Positions 1 to 8,729 of a stretch of 64,000 nt of DNA are shown here, piece after piece. The stretch lies in NCBI RefSeq assembly GCF_004803835.1, contig NZ_CP012545.1, positions 1,240,001 through 1,304,000 on the forward strand, read 5' to 3'. Position 1 is the first letter of the stretch. Every line of letters starts with the position of its first letter. This DNA is from Campylobacter sp. RM6914 (lineage in GTDB: Bacteria > Campylobacterota > Campylobacteria > Campylobacterales > Campylobacteraceae). The position numbers and the translations under genes are program-made. A model generated the notes under the pieces. The model was not told the origin of the DNA and searched no databases. It saw nothing but the letters and a program-made list of their open reading frames with translations.

Positions 1-676
1 CGCTTATATCAGTAATGATACCGTTTTAAAGCCGATACAAGCGGGAGCAAATGACTACATCCAAAAGCCTTTTATGCTTGAAGAACTCGTTAGAAAAATA
101 AGGCATTTTGAAGAACACAAACGCATGAAAGCACTTTTACAAAGCTACGAAGACTACATACAATACACTCTTCGCAACTACAAAATAGACGACATAGACG
201 TCAAAAAGGTAAAACTCCCTCTTTTAATACGCACGTCAAAAATACCTTATGCGGACAAATTTGTCCAGCTTTATATGAGCGAGATGAAGACCCCTTTTAT
301 CTTCTGTCCGGCAACTAAACTAGTCCAGATCGATAAAATTTTAAAACAAAATCCAAAAGAGTATCTTTATATCTCAAATTTTCAACTACTAAAAAATGAC
401 GAACAAGAGAGAATTTTATCGTTTTCATACAAAAAAAAGATAGTCATCTCAACAACAGACCTAGAGCTATCCGTGCCTTTTGATACGCTTGATATAGTAA
501 ATAAGGCGCAAGGATTTAGCGTGGATGAGATAGTAACTATCGACGAATACATAAGACACATTATAACCACATATCAGGATAGATTTCCAGATACGGAACT
601 ATCTAAAAAACTTGGAATTTCACGTAAATCACTTTGGGAGAAAAGAAAAAAATATGATATCCTCAAGAAAAAATAA
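1..676 (+). CDS. HP1021/Cj1608-like atypical response regulator (3' part)
   Basis: The open frame enters from the left window edge (frame starting at base 2) and ends at 676, so the true start is outside. The first 25 codons read as the end of a receiver domain, with the QKPF motif (conserved Lys-Pro) near base 65. A middle domain follows without obvious nucleotide-binding motifs, and the C terminus carries a Fis-type helix-turn-helix around LSKKLGISRKSLWEKRKKY. Overlap with a sat-like gene and then pgpA is the order around Cj1608 in C. jejuni, the HP1021 orthologue, which in H. pylori is an orphan regulator that binds oriC. Family assignment rests on this synteny and architecture. The phosphorylation site cannot be seen here. 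Confidence 0.8.
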   Translation, partial: AYISNDTVLKPIQAGANDYIQKPFMLEELVRKIRHFEEHKRMKALLQSYEDYIQYTLRNYKIDDIDVKKVKLPLLIRTSKIPYADKFVQLYMSEMKTPFIFCPATKLVQIDKILKQNPKEYLYISNFQLLKNDEQERILSFSYKKKIVISTTDLELSVPFDTLDIVNKAQGFSVDEIVTIDEYIRHIITTYQDRFPDTELSKKLGISRKSLWEKRKKYDILKKK

Positions 677-1835
677 AACTATAGCCATAAGCACCGAGGC
701 GTTTGGAACGCTTGAACTTATCAAAAACAACATCATCTCAAATTTTAGCTCTTTTATGGACTATGATCAGATAAAAGCAACGAACAAATACGGTTTTTTC
801 GAGGGTGAGCCGATGCCTTACTCTTTTGGATTTGCCCCATTTGGCGATGAAAATCAAGCAGTCGTAAAAAGCTTAAAACAAGGAGAGAGAGTAAATTTAT
901 CGCTAAAAGGTGAGATAATCGGGCATGTGGATGCAGATAAAATTTTTAAACTAGATAAACAAACAAGTGAAAAAAATATATTTTTAGCTAACGAATCAAC
1001 AAGTGTCCATCAGATGAGACTTGGAGAATACGCCCTAAGCGGAGAATTTGAAATTTATGACCAAGAGCTAAAAAAGACAAAACAACGCCTTCAAAAGGTC
1101 ATTAAAGAAACGGGTGCAAAGAGGATAACTGCGCTTTTCCTTACTGCTGATCCATTTAACCGAGCACATGAGCGCCTAGTGAGAATGACGATAGATAAAA
1201 CCGACTTGGTTATTGTGTTTTTAGTAAGAACAACGCAAGATAGTCATATAAACTACGACTTGCGCAAAGAGGTACTTGAGTATTTTAACCAAAACTACTT
1301 ACCGTCAAATAGGATTTTTATATTTCCGTTAAGAAACACAACCCTTTTTAGTTCACATAAAAATCCAACACTTGAGTATATAACTGCTCACCATTTAGGA
1401 GCGGACAAGCTAGTTATCGGGCAAAATCACACAGGTATAGGTATGTTTTTTGATCAAAACGAAGCCCATACTATACTTGATAAATACAAAGACGCTTTAA
1501 AGATGGATATCATCATCTTACCGGAACTTGTTTACTGCAACAAGTGCAAAACTCTTGTAAGCACAAAAACATGCCCGCATGGTGCACATCATCACATCAA
1601 ATACCATCCAGACACTATAAAAACGCTACTTTTTCAAGGTATTTTGCCGCCTGCTATCTTGATACGCCCGGATATATCGGCGCTTATTTTGTCACAAATT
1701 TTACCGGATAGATTTAAAGATATTCAAAAACTATGCGATGATTTATTTCCAAATTCAGGTCTTCTTGAAAAACGCAGCGATCGCGACTTTTATGAAGAGT
1801 TAATGAAACTTTATCAAACATCATCAATGACTTAA
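654..1835 (+). CDS. sat: Sulfate adenylyltransferase-like protein
   Basis: Predicted 393-aa member of the ATP sulfurylase family, which activates sulfate with ATP to give APS. I chose ATG 654 because a purine-rich GGGAGAAAAG lies just upstream; a longer frame opens at 612 inside the preceding gene. The fold is recognisable: an N-terminal PUA-like part, a nucleotide-binding part with ADPFNRAHERLVR, then GQNHTGIG, and a zinc-type CNKCKTLVSTKTCPHG motif near residue 300. However, the usual QTRNPxHRAHE motif reads LTADPFNRAHE, so the QTRN stretch and the first histidine are lost. The activity is therefore uncertain. It overlaps the regulator gene by 23 bp and is followed 9 bp later by pgpA, as in Cj1609-Cj1610. 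Confidence 0.8.
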   Translation: MISSRKNKTIAISTEAFGTLELIKNNIISNFSSFMDYDQIKATNKYGFFEGEPMPYSFGFAPFGDENQAVVKSLKQGERVNLSLKGEIIGHVDADKIFKLDKQTSEKNIFLANESTSVHQMRLGEYALSGEFEIYDQELKKTKQRLQKVIKETGAKRITALFLTADPFNRAHERLVRMTIDKTDLVIVFLVRTTQDSHINYDLRKEVLEYFNQNYLPSNRIFIFPLRNTTLFSSHKNPTLEYITAHHLGADKLVIGQNHTGIGMFFDQNEAHTILDKYKDALKMDIIILPELVYCNKCKTLVSTKTCPHGAHHHIKYHPDTIKTLLFQGILPPAILIRPDISALILSQILPDRFKDIQKLCDDLFPNSGLLEKRSDRDFYEELMKLYQTSSMT

Positions 1836-1844
1836 GGACGATAC

Positions 1845-2312
1845 ATGCAAAAACTATTTTTGACATTTTTTGGCACTGGGCTTTTACCAAAAGCTCCTGG
1901 GACTTGGGGTTCGCTAGCCGGTATGGTTTGCGCATATATAATTCTTGCGTATTTTTCTTCTACGACGCTGTTTTTAGCTAGTATTTTGCTGTTTTTGCTT
2001 GGCGTAAGCGCAGTGGAAAGCTATGAAAAAATAACCGGTGAACACGATAGTTCACATATCGTTATAGATGAAGTTGCAGGTGTATTTTTAGCGATAGCTA
2101 TTAGTGGAGCTACGTTTGCTCAAATTTTGCTATCGTTTTTATTTTTTAGACTACTTGACATCAAAAAGCCGTCTATTATCGGACGTATAGACAGAAATGT
2201 CAAAGGCGGACTTGGTGTTATGGGAGATGATATGGTCGCTGGATTTTTCGCGGGACTTATGAGTGCGATAGCTTATGGTATATGCCTAAAATTTGGTATA
2301 AGTTTGATCTAG
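1845..2312 (+). CDS. pgpA: Phosphatidylglycerophosphatase A
   Basis: 155-aa integral membrane enzyme that removes the phosphate from phosphatidylglycerol phosphate to make phosphatidylglycerol. The N-terminal PKAPGTWGSLAG block, the acidic VIDEVAGV motif near residue 70 and MGDDMVAGF near residue 127 are the PgpA family signatures, and there are about four hydrophobic segments. Length is normal for the family. A good ribosome-binding site (AAGGACG) precedes ATG 1845. It is the last gene of the plus-strand run, and a terminator hairpin follows the stop codon directly. Confidence 0.93.
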   Translation: MQKLFLTFFGTGLLPKAPGTWGSLAGMVCAYIILAYFSSTTLFLASILLFLLGVSAVESYEKITGEHDSSHIVIDEVAGVFLAIAISGATFAQILLSFLFFRLLDIKKPSIIGRIDRNVKGGLGVMGDDMVAGFFAGLMSAIAYGICLKFGISLI

Positions 2313-2334
2313 GCTCGTTAATATACGAGCTTTT
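2313..2334 (+). terminator. Rho-independent terminator of pgpA
   Basis: Inverted repeat GCTCGT (2313-2318) / ACGAGC (2325-2330) with a 6-nt loop, followed by TTTTATC, lies immediately after the pgpA stop. It sits at a convergent junction with the gene ending at 2333. Confidence 0.7.
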
Positions 2335-2791
2335 ATCTTGCTCTATTTTTTCTATTCTCTACGCCTTGGCTTTCATACTCCTCTATCTCGACGACATACT
2401 CGGGATTTTTCTTCTTAAGTCCGGCGTTTAATACGGTTATTATCTTAGCATCGGCATTTTTATGACTACATATAAGAAGAACCAAATTTAAATATATTCC
2501 CGCTTCTTGAGGCGCTTTTCCGTTTTGTTTTTGTGGAAATTTAAACTCTTCTATAAATTGACTTACAACCATAGCTAGATCATCTTTGCTCTTTTTGCTA
2601 TCAGAAGCTATACTGATAAGATCTTTTATGCTAGTCTCTTTTTTGGGCGTTGCTTGCTTTGCGGACTTAGGAGCCACTTTATGTTCTATGTCGTCATTTT
2701 TTATAAATTTGATCAAAATAATCATAAGCACGATAATAGCGATTAAAAAAATCGCTATTATAACAAGCAAAATCGTGCTTTGTGTGCTCAT
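2333..2791 (-). CDS. Small membrane-anchored protein (Cj1012c-like position)
   Basis: 152 aa with one strongly hydrophobic N-terminal segment (about residues 7-29) and a charged, Lys-rich soluble part. The start codon lies 1 nt after the ccsBA stop, so the two are almost certainly co-transcribed and probably translationally coupled. In C. jejuni a membrane protein of unknown function (Cj1012c) follows the fused cytochrome c biogenesis gene in the same way. I recognise no domain. A role linked to cytochrome c maturation is only suggested by position. Confidence 0.75.
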   Translation of the reverse strand: MSTQSTILLVIIAIFLIAIIVLMIILIKFIKNDDIEHKVAPKSAKQATPKKETSIKDLISIASDSKKSKDDLAMVVSQFIEEFKFPQKQNGKAPQEAGIYLNLVLLICSHKNADAKIITVLNAGLKKKNPEYVVEIEEYESQGVENRKNRAR

Positions 2792-2792
2792 A

Positions 2793-5700
2793 TTAAAGTC
2801 TTGAACAGATATTACGTTTTGGATACGCTAGAAGCGTAATCGCCACCATAACACCTATCATGATCCAAATAAAATCCGGTACCGGCAACGGATCTCCTGC
2901 TGCATACGAGTGCATACCCGCCAAGTAGAAATTCACACCAAAATACGTCATAAGTATCGCCCAGTATGCAAAAAACGATGCAACAGCAAAGGCGTATTGG
3001 TTATTAAGCTTTGGTATAAATCTAATATGTAAAACTGCCGCATAAACCAGTATCGACACAAGAGCCCAGGTCTCTTTACTATCCCAACCCCAGTATCTAC
3101 CCCAGCTTTCATTTGCCCAAACACCGCCTAAAAAGTTTCCTAAAGTTAGCAAGCTAAGACCAAGTATCATCGCCATCTCATTTATACGAGTAGCCTCTGT
3201 AATGTTGCGTGAAATTTCTTCGTTTGGTTTTTTCTTGCTTTGCATGATGATAAGTATAAGCACAAAACCGCCAAGCAATGCACAAAGCCCTAAAAATCCA
3301 TAACTAGCCGTAATAATAGAAACATGGATCGTTAGCCAGTAGCTTTGAAGAACAGGCACAAGCGTTGTTATCTGTGGGTCCATCCAGCTTAAATGTGCAA
3401 CAAAAAGCGTAACACCGGCAAGTATAGATGTAAGCGCGATAGCTATCGGGCTACGTTTTGAAAACACTATACCAGAAAGACCAAGCGCCCAAGCGATATA
3501 TACCATAGACTCATAGGCATTACTCCAAGGAGCGTGTTCTGCGATATACCAGCGAAGCCCAAGACCAACGGTATGAACTGCAAATGCAAGTAAATTTATG
3601 CCATATATCACCTTAACGATCTTGTCGATATTTAGCTTTGGAGCTAACATTTTTATAAACACAAACAGCAACAACACTAAGCCGGCTAGTAAATATATCG
3701 GTGTTAAGCGATCAAAAACTTGCAGCTTGTTAAACAAAAGCTCGGTTTCTATCTTTTGCTTTGCAGGCATTATTTGTGAGCCGTAGTTGTTTTGATACTC
3801 AAAAATTTTATCCAAAGCCTTATCCGCTTCACTCCATTCTTGAGTTTTTACTGCATTATCAACTGCTGTAAAATAATCCCTCATCATGCCTATAACCAAA
3901 TTTCCCTCTTCAGGAGAAAAATACATCATTGCCGATGCAGGAGAGTACCAAGTGTTTGATGGATCATCTTGTTTTGGAAAAATTTTAAATATCTCTCCTA
4001 TAAACATCATATAAAAGACATTTAGCCTTTCATCTATCTTGATCACATCTTTATCAAAAGTGCCACGCGAGCCAGGGTGTTTGCGGTTAGCTTGCTCGGC
4101 AAATTTAGTAAGCTTATACTCGCTTCTGCCATCTTTACCTGGTTTAAAAAAGTCGTTAAAACTAGCGTATTTTGCATTTTCAGATACTCCCAAAACCTTT
4201 TTTAACTCGCTGCTTGACCCAAGTGCGATCACAAATTCATTACGCCAAAACTCCGGCATAACCATTATGGAAAGCGCTGCTTGGTTTGAGTCAAGTGAAC
4301 CGATACGATCTTTTCTGTGAAATTTGTTTAATACTTCTTTACTAAGCGTATCAAAAGGTTTCATCCTGCCGTCAGGACTTTGCACGATAAGCCTTGAAAG
4401 CTTTTTGGCATGCTCTGGACTTATACGAGGCAAGAAGTCGTCAGCCGCTTTTAGCTGAGTTAAATTTAAAGCAAAAAGCCCGATCACAAGGAAGCTTGCT
4501 ACTTTTTTTACAGAGTCGTTATCTATCAGTTTTGCTAGCTTTCTAAATCTACTTGTGGGGTTTACTACATTTAAGAAAAATCCTATGCCAAGCAAAAAGT
4601 ATCCGATATAAGTCGGGATCTTGCCGGGGTCTTTGTTTACTGATAGTATTGTTCCGCGCTCATCTTGATCATATGAGCTTTGGAAAAATCTATATCCATC
4701 ATAATCTAAAACGTGATTCATATATATCCTATAATCAAAACTTGGACTATCTCCATCTTTAACGACAACTTCACTTGCATAGCTCATTGGGGAATTTGAG
4801 CCAGGGTATCTTTTTAATTCAAAATCTTTTAAATACAAACTAAAAGGAAGCTTTATCTGTTGAAGTCCCCAAGATGCGTTAAACTGCTGACCTGCGACTG
4901 TAGCTTTACTAGGCTCTATAAGGTTATAAAACAGTGGAATTTCTTTGCTCTCACCCTTATATGTTAAAAGCACGTTTACTACGTCAAATTCGCCATTTTG
5001 ATTTGCCATGAGCTTTCTTTTTGCCTTAGCTGAAATAAATTTAGATATAAAATTTACTCCCTCTATCGTGTATAAATTTTTCTCTTCAAACTCATTTACA
5101 CTCTCTGGGCTAATCACACTTTTAGAACTATCTATCATTGAAATTTTACTTAACTCCATGCTTGAAGTAACGCTAAATTTTCCATTTTCTAGTTTAAAAA
5201 GAACAAATTTTTGATTAGATTTTGGCATTGTGTTAAATAAGAAGCTTATATCACCTGCAACGACTTCTTCGCCCTCAAGTAGATATACATCTTCTCTATT
5301 TTCATCATCAGAGATCGTTAGCTCTATAACGGCTCTTCCACCCTCATCGTCGACAAATCTATATGCGGCGCTTGGCAGATACTCTACAAATTTCATATTA
5401 GCACTATCTTGACCGATCTTGAGCTTTATATCAAAGCCGTTTGTTACTATGTCGCTAAATGAACGAGGTATCGAAGTAGTAACCTCTTGTCCATCAACCA
5501 ACGAACTTAGACTTATGTATGTGCCTTTTGTTGTTACAATATTAGTTTGGGAATTTTCTCTAATATGCACATTGCCTTCAAATCCAAAATACCTAGTTAT
5601 CCCTGCGCCTATAAGTATAACTATAAAACCTGCATGAAAAAGCAATGACGGGAGTTTTTTGACATTTAAAAGCTTATATTGATAAATATTGTAGGCTAAA

Positions 5701-5879
5701 TTTATACCTAACAATAACTGCACAAATGCAAACCAACCAGCACCATATACATAAAACCATGCGGCTTCGGTACCAGACTTACTCTCAATAATGGTTGCCG
5801 CGCCACTTCCGATAGCAAAGATGATCATCAATACTATCGCTGAACTCATACTTAAAAAAACTGATTTAAAACCAAACAT
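2793..5879 (-). CDS. ccsA: Fused cytochrome c synthase CcsBA (system II)
   Basis: About 1028-aa fusion of ResB/CcsB (N-terminal half, about residues 1-470) and ResC/CcsA (C-terminal half). It exports haem and attaches it to apocytochrome CXXCH motifs on the periplasmic side. The C-terminal part contains the haem-handling WWD domain (WANESWGRYWGWDSKETW, near residue 920) and many transmembrane helices; a signal-like LIVQSPDGRMKPFDTLSKE linker follows the ResB part. I prefer ATG 5879, which has AAAGG six bases upstream; an in-frame ATG at 5903 lacks this and overlaps AT-rich promoter-like sequence. The single-polypeptide form is typical of Campylobacter and Helicobacter. It serves the cytochrome at 6063 and NapB. 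Confidence 0.93.
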   Translation of the reverse strand: MFGFKSVFLSMSSAIVLMIIFAIGSGAATIIESKSGTEAAWFYVYGAGWFAFVQLLLGINLAYNIYQYKLLNVKKLPSLLFHAGFIVILIGAGITRYFGFEGNVHIRENSQTNIVTTKGTYISLSSLVDGQEVTTSIPRSFSDIVTNGFDIKLKIGQDSANMKFVEYLPSAAYRFVDDEGGRAVIELTISDDENREDVYLLEGEEVVAGDISFLFNTMPKSNQKFVLFKLENGKFSVTSSMELSKISMIDSSKSVISPESVNEFEEKNLYTIEGVNFISKFISAKAKRKLMANQNGEFDVVNVLLTYKGESKEIPLFYNLIEPSKATVAGQQFNASWGLQQIKLPFSLYLKDFELKRYPGSNSPMSYASEVVVKDGDSPSFDYRIYMNHVLDYDGYRFFQSSYDQDERGTILSVNKDPGKIPTYIGYFLLGIGFFLNVVNPTSRFRKLAKLIDNDSVKKVASFLVIGLFALNLTQLKAADDFLPRISPEHAKKLSRLIVQSPDGRMKPFDTLSKEVLNKFHRKDRIGSLDSNQAALSIMVMPEFWRNEFVIALGSSSELKKVLGVSENAKYASFNDFFKPGKDGRSEYKLTKFAEQANRKHPGSRGTFDKDVIKIDERLNVFYMMFIGEIFKIFPKQDDPSNTWYSPASAMMYFSPEEGNLVIGMMRDYFTAVDNAVKTQEWSEADKALDKIFEYQNNYGSQIMPAKQKIETELLFNKLQVFDRLTPIYLLAGLVLLLFVFIKMLAPKLNIDKIVKVIYGINLLAFAVHTVGLGLRWYIAEHAPWSNAYESMVYIAWALGLSGIVFSKRSPIAIALTSILAGVTLFVAHLSWMDPQITTLVPVLQSYWLTIHVSIITASYGFLGLCALLGGFVLILIIMQSKKKPNEEISRNITEATRINEMAMILGLSLLTLGNFLGGVWANESWGRYWGWDSKETWALVSILVYAAVLHIRFIPKLNNQYAFAVASFFAYWAILMTYFGVNFYLAGMHSYAAGDPLPVPDFIWIMIGVMVAITLLAYPKRNICSRL

Positions 5880-5981
5880 TAAATACCTTTGTTGTGTAAT
5901 CATACAATTATATAATAAAATATTTAACGCAACCGTTAATTATATGGTTTTTTAGGGAGTTTGTGAGGAAGCTAAAGATAT

Positions 5982-6020
5982 AGCGTAAAATTCATATAAA
6001 TTTATTATAAATTTTACGCT
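5982..6020 (-). terminator. Hairpin downstream of the cytochrome c gene
   Basis: Perfect 11-bp arms AGCGTAAAATT (5982-5992) and AATTTTACGCT (6010-6020) with a 17-nt loop, 43 nt past the stop of the cytochrome gene on the minus strand. The T-run after the stem is short, so this may be a weak terminator or an mRNA-stabilising hairpin. Confidence 0.45.
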
Positions 6021-6062
6021 CTTAAGGATTGGTTGTCAAAAAGCGGGCTACCGATAGATATT

Positions 6063-6620
6063 TTATCTTAGATAGCTGCCTTGTTTTTTCTCGGTAGAAA
6101 CAGGTTTATTTTTTAGCTCCTCTTGCTCACTTAATGCATCTTTGCCTTTTAGGTATGCGATTATCGCTCCAAGATCTTGGTTGTTTACTATCTTGGCCTG
6201 TGTTTGCATAAGTAGTCTTCCACCCTTGCCAAATTCCGTATCACTTCTATATGAAATTATAGAGTCTTCTATATCCTGGGCACTTAAATTTTTAAGAGCC
6301 GTTGATCCATAGGGTCGTTTGTCTGCATTTTCACCGTGACAGCTCATGCACTGCTTTTCATACAGTTCTTTTCCTAAAGATGCGCTATATCTACCTTTGC
6401 GATCGACGCCGATTTTTACTATCCTGTTATCTTTGTATTTTCTAGGGTCTTCGTCGATGAAAACTTGAATTTTCTCATTTTTTTCATTGGCCTGTTTTGT
6501 TGCCATATCAGCAAGTTCTTTGCCAAACTCTCCATACGCTCTTATATAGTAAACTTCTGAAGCGCCAAATACACTTGCCGCAAAAACACACGCCAAAAAA
6601 GAAATTTTAAAAATTTTCAT
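6063..6620 (-). CDS. Periplasmic monohaem c-type cytochrome
   Basis: 185 aa with a Sec signal peptide (about residues 1-19, ending at VFGAS) and one haem-binding motif CMSCH near residue 92. A methionine in GGRLLMQTQAKIVNNQDL near residue 138 is the likely sixth haem ligand, as in class I cytochromes c. The roughly 85 residues before the haem motif are unusual for a simple cytochrome c and are not recognised. It is similar in size and neighbourhood to Cj1020c of C. jejuni. Electron partner unknown. The apoprotein would be matured by the CcsBA encoded just downstream. Confidence 0.85.
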   Translation of the reverse strand: MKIFKISFLACVFAASVFGASEVYYIRAYGEFGKELADMATKQANEKNEKIQVFIDEDPRKYKDNRIVKIGVDRKGRYSASLGKELYEKQCMSCHGENADKRPYGSTALKNLSAQDIEDSIISYRSDTEFGKGGRLLMQTQAKIVNNQDLGAIIAYLKGKDALSEQEELKNKPVSTEKKQGSYLR

Positions 6621-6645
6621 AAGTTTCCTTTTAAATGTCCTAAAT

Positions 6646-6681
6646 TTAAAAATCCCAAGTTAGGGATACTAACTTGGGATT
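6646..6681 (-). terminator. Strong terminator of the porin gene
   Basis: Perfect 13-bp stem AATCCCAAGTTAG (6651-6663) / CTAACTTGGGATT (6669-6681) with a 5-nt loop, followed on the minus strand by TTTTTAAATTT. It lies 34 nt after the porin stop and isolates this highly expressed gene from the cytochrome gene. Confidence 0.92.
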
Positions 6682-6714
6682 ATATCATAAGCTTGTTAAA
6701 TAAAGCTAAGTGAA

Positions 6715-7977
6715 TTAGAATGAGTATCTAGCCTCAAATCTATATTTTTGAGAATCACGATCAGGCTCACCTTTTTTATCATAGTTAGCCCATGAGTAGA
6801 ATGTGCTGAATTTTAGCTTTTTGTTGTATTGGTAAGCTACAGCAGGCATTACTTCTTGATAATCTGTTTCATTACCTCCAGTGTATTTAACTGTACCAGC
6901 TACATAATCAACACTAAATTTAAATTTATCAATTCCATAACCTAGTTTAGCAAACCAGAAGTTACCTTTACCTTCAGCTAATGTATAATCACCAACTTTA
7001 TCAGAGAATTGCTCAGCAACATCTATTAAAGAGCCTTGGTCTTCTAGGCTAAATGACGTCATGCCTTTGTTTTTAACATCATATCCGATATAACCAGCAG
7101 TTGCGCTAACGCCAAAGAATTCGCCAGATAACTCACCTGCATAGAATTTACCGTCATTATAATCAAAGCCTAGAGCTTTTCCTGCATTTTTAATATCTGA
7201 ATTTGCATCAGAATTTACAAATTGACCTTTAAAGCCGATATTTACATCATTAGTAACATCAAAATCACCTGCTAGTTCAAGGGCAAGAAGGTCTGTTAGG
7301 TTTTCAAGAGAAGCATACCATAGTTGGAAACTAATAGGATCATAAGAACCGATAGCAGCTACACCATATAGGTTACCTGCATCATACACAGATAGTGTTC
7401 TCACATTCTCATTTGCAGCTTTGCCGGTTACTGCTTCAAAATCATAAAGACCGCCATCGCTCTCTTGCTTATCATTTTCAAGTCCATCAAATACTATAGC
7501 AGCTAGAGTTAAGCCCTCTACATCTTTATTTAAAACCTTAACGCCTGTGCCGATAGCATCATCAGTAAAGAATGTGCCTAGAGTTTGTTTACCTGCTGTG
7601 ATTGTAGTGTTAGCATAAGTATATCCTAGGTAAAATTGGTGGATACCTAGATTGCTATCATTGTTTACATTTGTTTTGTCTGTATTATAATCTTTATCTT
7701 GACTACCTGTTCCATCAGTCTTGTTATATCTAAGACCTATAACACCAAAGAAGTTATCATCGATAGCCGCTTTGAAGTTAGCTATAAATTTAAACTGATG
7801 TCCTGCGCCAGTTTTGCTTCCAACTGCCTCTTCTGTGTTTGTGTTTGTATAGCGGTATCTTGCCATACCTGAAACGTCTACATTTTTAATAGCCTCTTCA
7901 AGTGGAGTAGCAGAAGCAACGCTTGAGAAAGCACCTAAAGCAACCAAAGTAGCTAGACTAATTTTAGCTAATTTCAT
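6715..7977 (-). CDS. porA: Major outer membrane porin (MOMP/PorA)
   Basis: 420-aa outer-membrane beta-barrel porin with a signal peptide (MKLAKISLATLVALGAFSS, cleavage after about residue 22 at ASATP) and a mature start TPLEEAIKNVDVSGMARYRY typical of Campylobacter MOMP. The sequence is rich in alternating polar/hydrophobic strands, and it ends in FEARYSF with the terminal Phe expected of barrel proteins. It forms the general diffusion pore. It is monocistronic, with its own strong promoter (-10 at 8014-8019), an AAGGAGAC ribosome-binding site and a 13-bp terminator. Repeated Asn/Asp/Thr-rich loops (for example near residues 95-110) are where surface variation would be expected. Confidence 0.95.
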   Translation of the reverse strand: MKLAKISLATLVALGAFSSVASATPLEEAIKNVDVSGMARYRYTNTNTEEAVGSKTGAGHQFKFIANFKAAIDDNFFGVIGLRYNKTDGTGSQDKDYNTDKTNVNNDSNLGIHQFYLGYTYANTTITAGKQTLGTFFTDDAIGTGVKVLNKDVEGLTLAAIVFDGLENDKQESDGGLYDFEAVTGKAANENVRTLSVYDAGNLYGVAAIGSYDPISFQLWYASLENLTDLLALELAGDFDVTNDVNIGFKGQFVNSDANSDIKNAGKALGFDYNDGKFYAGELSGEFFGVSATAGYIGYDVKNKGMTSFSLEDQGSLIDVAEQFSDKVGDYTLAEGKGNFWFAKLGYGIDKFKFSVDYVAGTVKYTGGNETDYQEVMPAVAYQYNKKLKFSTFYSWANYDKKGEPDRDSQKYRFEARYSF

Positions 7978-8011
7978 TTTCTAAGTCTCCTTTTAAGAAA
8001 TATTGTGAAAG

Positions 8012-8022
8012 CCATTATAATA
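8012..8022 (-). promoter_or_regulatory. porA promoter -10 region
   Basis: On the minus strand this reads TATTATAATGG, containing a perfect TATAAT at 8014-8019. It lies about 37 bases upstream of the porA ATG, with an excellent ribosome-binding site (AAGGAGAC, 7986-7993) between. Campylobacter housekeeping promoters usually lack a strong -35 and rely on the -10. Confidence 0.75.
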
Positions 8023-8203
8023 CAGATTTTTTGATTTTAAGCTTAAAAAATCATAAAAATCTACGAATTTGTTACCGTGTATTTACCGTATATAGAGCAA
8101 ATATGCTTTTGTTAAGAAAAAGGACTTGCTAATGTAATATGAAAATATGCAAAAAAATAATTTTATAAAAAGAATTATGACAAAAAAGCATGAAAGATAA
8201 GGA

Positions 8204-8231
8204 AAGGGGCGAAGTTCCATCACAGCCCCTT
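8204..8231 (-). terminator. Terminator-like hairpin after the lipoprotein gene
   Basis: AAGGGGC (8204-8210) / GCCCCTT (8225-8231), 14-nt loop, followed on the minus strand by TTTCCTTATCTTT. It is 64 nt downstream of the lipoprotein stop and would insulate porA from upstream transcription. Confidence 0.6.
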
Positions 8232-8295
8232 AAAAGGAGTTCTAGTTTTGATTGCTTGGTGAAATTATAGTCAATGACGGTAAATCAACGGCTAA

Positions 8296-8721
8296 TCAAA
8301 AAGATATATGCTCCTCTTTTGGTACTTCTATCTTTGTTTTTATATTTTTACGATTTGCATTGATTGTATTTTGCGGTTTTTTGATGCCTGAAATTTTTCC
8401 AGAAGAACTTCCTTCACGTATAAGAAGCATGCTCTCAAGGCTTCTGCCAACAAATGTCGCGTAAACAAGATCGCCTTTGTCATAGTAGTATTTATTAGCA
8501 CAAAAATTTGCACTAGGTAACTTAGAATTTTTAGTGTCAACAGCAATGATAGTATAACAATATCCGCCATCTTCATAAGTAAGGTCTTTGATAAAACCTT
8601 TGATAGAACTTTTAGCAGGCTTTTGCACTACGATATTTTTTGGCTTAGATGGTTGTTTGTAAAAAAAGGAACAACCACCAAGAGCAAAAACTACAAAAAT
8701 AGATATTAAAATTTTAAACAT
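8296..8721 (-). CDS. Predicted lipoprotein, unknown function
   Basis: 141 aa with a lipoprotein signal peptide and lipobox LGGC at residues 14-17, so it should be lipid-modified and periplasmic. The body has a compact domain around GFIKDLTYEDGGYCYTI with two cysteines that could form a disulfide, then a basic C-terminal tail. I do not recognise the family. It starts 8 nt after the DUF5610-like gene, so the two probably form a small operon. Confidence 0.75.
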   Translation of the reverse strand: MFKILISIFVVFALGGCSFFYKQPSKPKNIVVQKPAKSSIKGFIKDLTYEDGGYCYTIIAVDTKNSKLPSANFCANKYYYDKGDLVYATFVGRSLESMLLIREGSSSGKISGIKKPQNTINANRKNIKTKIEVPKEEHISF

Positions 8722-8729
8722 ACAGACCC

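Larger units (their letters stand above)
7978..8295. other. Intergenic region upstream of porA
   Basis: 318 bp without a coding frame I can support. It holds the porA ribosome-binding site and -10 box at the left and the terminator-like hairpin of the lipoprotein gene at 8204-8231. The stretch 8040-8200 is AT-rich and I see no clear operator in it, though upstream regulation of porA could act here. Confidence 0.6.
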
